A stretch of DNA of 64,000 nt from positions 4,650,501 to 4,714,500 of the forward strand of contig NZ_CP040094.1 in the NCBI RefSeq assembly GCF_013343235.1, read 5' to 3'. The notes under the pieces are model-generated. The model ran no database searches. It was not told the origin of the DNA and saw only the letters and a program-made list of their open reading frames with translations. The DNA comes from Nostoc sp. TCL240-02. Its GTDB lineage: Bacteria; Cyanobacteriota; Cyanobacteriia; Cyanobacteriales; Nostocaceae. Positions 62,796 to 64,000 of this stretch are shown here, piece by piece. How positions within the stretch are numbered: the stretch's first letter is position 1; the number at the start of each line of letters is the position of its first letter. The translations under genes were made by a program, and so were the position numbers.

Positions 62796-63452
62796 TTAAG
62801 CAGCAACAGGTTCTAACAATTTGATGTCAGAGAAGATAAATTCCTGAATAGATATTTGTCCTGCTGTCTCGGTACGAATCTCCCGACGATTTAGGATAAA
62901 ATAATCACCAACTTTTTCATATTCATCGACAAATTCGCTTCTGCCGCCCTTTTGTTCCCCAGTTTTGGGGTCATGGTAAACAGAGTCATAGCGGTGAGAC
63001 AAGTAGCCTTCTCCGGTGTCGTGGCTGCTGAAGGTGTCAATTGTCACAAAAGTACCGTGGATTAGACGGTGAACATGACACACTTCATTATTGCGGACTT
63101 TGTATTTATCACCCTCAGCCTTACCACCCATTAAAAGCTCAATCGCACCAGTTTCATCAGTTTTACCATAGGTAAAGGTATTGGCGCTGTGGGTGTCTTC
63201 AAAGCTGCGGCGGACGCGGTGAATTGCTATCTCCCATGCTTGCCCATGAATTGCTTGCTTGGCTGCCTCGTCATCTACACCCAAAACTTCGGCTTTGAGA
63301 TTGGGGCTGATGCGAACTTGACCTGTGAATACTTTATCATCTTGCTTATAGGTAATATTTGCGGTATAACCGGGGAAATTCTTGTCCCAAGTATAGCGGT
63401 TCTCATAAGCAGCCCGGAAAAGTTCCTGAGCAGAGAGTTGTGTAACTGTCAT
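62796..63452 (-). CDS. DUF3386 family protein
   Basis: 218 residues: SAQELFRAAYENRYTWDKNF, PGYTANITYKQDDKVFTGQV, WEIAIHRVRRSFEDTHSANT and SHRYDSVYHDPKTGEQKGGR. I recognise this as the DUF3386 family found in cyanobacteria and plant plastids, of unknown function, with a lipocalin- or LolA-like beta-rich look. No signal peptide is seen. The start MTVTQLSAQE has AGGAG nearby. Confidence 0.8.
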   Translation of the reverse strand: MTVTQLSAQELFRAAYENRYTWDKNFPGYTANITYKQDDKVFTGQVRISPNLKAEVLGVDDEAAKQAIHGQAWEIAIHRVRRSFEDTHSANTFTYGKTDETGAIELLMGGKAEGDKYKVRNNEVCHVHRLIHGTFVTIDTFSSHDTGEGYLSHRYDSVYHDPKTGEQKGGRSEFVDEYEKVGDYFILNRREIRTETAGQISIQEFIFSDIKLLEPVAA

Positions 63453-63553
63453 GTGCTTCTCCTAGTCGCTACTGTAAATTAGCGTTTTAGTTTCCTTGGT
63501 ATTAGCATAGAAGTAATTGTTGAGGCTTGGATAGTCCCCAACTGGGTACACTT

Positions 63554-64000
63554 ATGCTTATGGTTAATTCTCTCCACGCCATATTTCATGCGATCGCTAA
63601 TGTCCGAAATGAGCAAGAATTAAGACTAGCTCTCACGGATAAAATTGGTGAGCATTTTGGTGTGCAAAATTGGGGTATTTATCTCCTAGACGATCAGCCA
63701 ACGGCCCAAATCGATGTTCAGGGTATTCCGGCAGTATGCTTAGAAAGCAATCCAGTCGGGCGCTACGTGGTTGAGCGTCACGCTCCCGCCCATGAGCAGT
63801 TATTATTATCACCAGGAGACTGGAAGCATTTTTGCTCGCGTTCTGATCACGAACACGTAATGACTGGGCCAATTGTTTGCGATGGCCGTCTTGTAGGAAC
63901 ACTTAACTTGGCTCGTGATAAGGGAAATCCTGCTTTTAATGGCAACGATTTAGCCGATCTGAGTGCATTATGTATCCATTTATCAGCAAAAATGGCGACT
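63554..64000 (+). CDS. GAF-domain regulator, N-terminal part (3' end outside window)
   Basis: The frame opens at ATG 63554 (or ATG 63560, MVNSLHAIFHAIANVRNE) and stays open to the window end, 149 codons. It contains a GAF domain: KIGEHFGVQNWGIYLLDDQP, GPIVCDGRLVGTLNLARDKG and DLADLSALCIHLSAKMA. In Nostoc similar openings belong to GAF-LuxR type transcription regulators; the DNA-binding part would lie beyond the edge. It is divergent from the DUF3386 gene, 101 bp away. Confidence 0.75.
   Translation, partial: MLMVNSLHAIFHAIANVRNEQELRLALTDKIGEHFGVQNWGIYLLDDQPTAQIDVQGIPAVCLESNPVGRYVVERHAPAHEQLLLSPGDWKHFCSRSDHEHVMTGPIVCDGRLVGTLNLARDKGNPAFNGNDLADLSALCIHLSAKMAT

Overview
The window looks like a chromosomal segment of a filamentous heterocystous cyanobacterium of the Nostoc/Anabaena group. 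Evidence: many HIP1 octamers (GCGATCGC), heptamer-type short tandem repeats, a sigC-furA pair, sbtA-sbtB, a CurT/CAAD thylakoid protein, and a 693-residue dynamin that matches what I remember of Nostoc punctiforme BDLP almost residue for residue. No rRNA, intact transposase or phage module is visible. There is one tRNA, tRNA-Pro(CGG).

Layout. 1-1.3 kb: end of an ABC exporter, then a small graveyard (WD40 fragment and a decayed piece of a Cas12k-like gene) beside tRNA-Pro. 1.5-13.8 kb: lipA, gpsA, sigC, furA, a peptidoglycan-binding protein and cobN on the opposite strand, and a GAF histidine kinase. The furA/peptidoglycan-binding/cobN order matches the Anabaena locus that makes an antisense furA transcript. 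13.9-17.3 kb: ATP-grasp enzyme, a membrane protein, a phosphatase and a GAF gene broken by a stop. 17.3-19.7 kb: a two-gene ATPase/HNH defence module of Septu (PtuA-PtuB) type and an ABM-domain protein. 19.7-24.7 kb: PcrA helicase and a bicarbonate-uptake operon (sbtA, sbtB, beta-carbonic anhydrase). 24.9-30.7 kb: histidine kinase, CurT, SLH protein, ECF-sigma remnant, DUF305 lipoprotein.

30.8-42.7 kb is an accessory and signalling region: a dynamin GTPase fused to a J-domain, the BDLP dynamin with a small membrane partner, a large CHAT protease-STAND-TPR protein whose thirteen TPRs are almost identical at DNA level, and a cluster of antitoxin-like genes between duplicated intergenic cassettes. 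42.7-52.2 kb is mostly metabolic: cysteine synthase, 2Fe-2S ferredoxin, YgfZ, a MocR-type regulator with visible operator sites, and split 5-oxoprolinase. 52.3-64 kb: a Roco (LRR-Roc-COR) protein, an APC-permease/PAS/histidine-kinase fusion, a GMC oxidoreductase, thymidylate kinase, a possible secreted toxin with a small neighbour, a DUF3386 protein and the start of a GAF protein.

The most notable points are the Cas12k relic next to the tRNA, the freshly amplified TPR array on a CHAT protease, in-frame insertion of dispersed repeats into cobN and a kinase gene, the J-domain dynamin, the permease-kinase fusion, and a possible TNT-like secreted toxin. All calls rest on reading the sequence and on remembered family features; no search was run.
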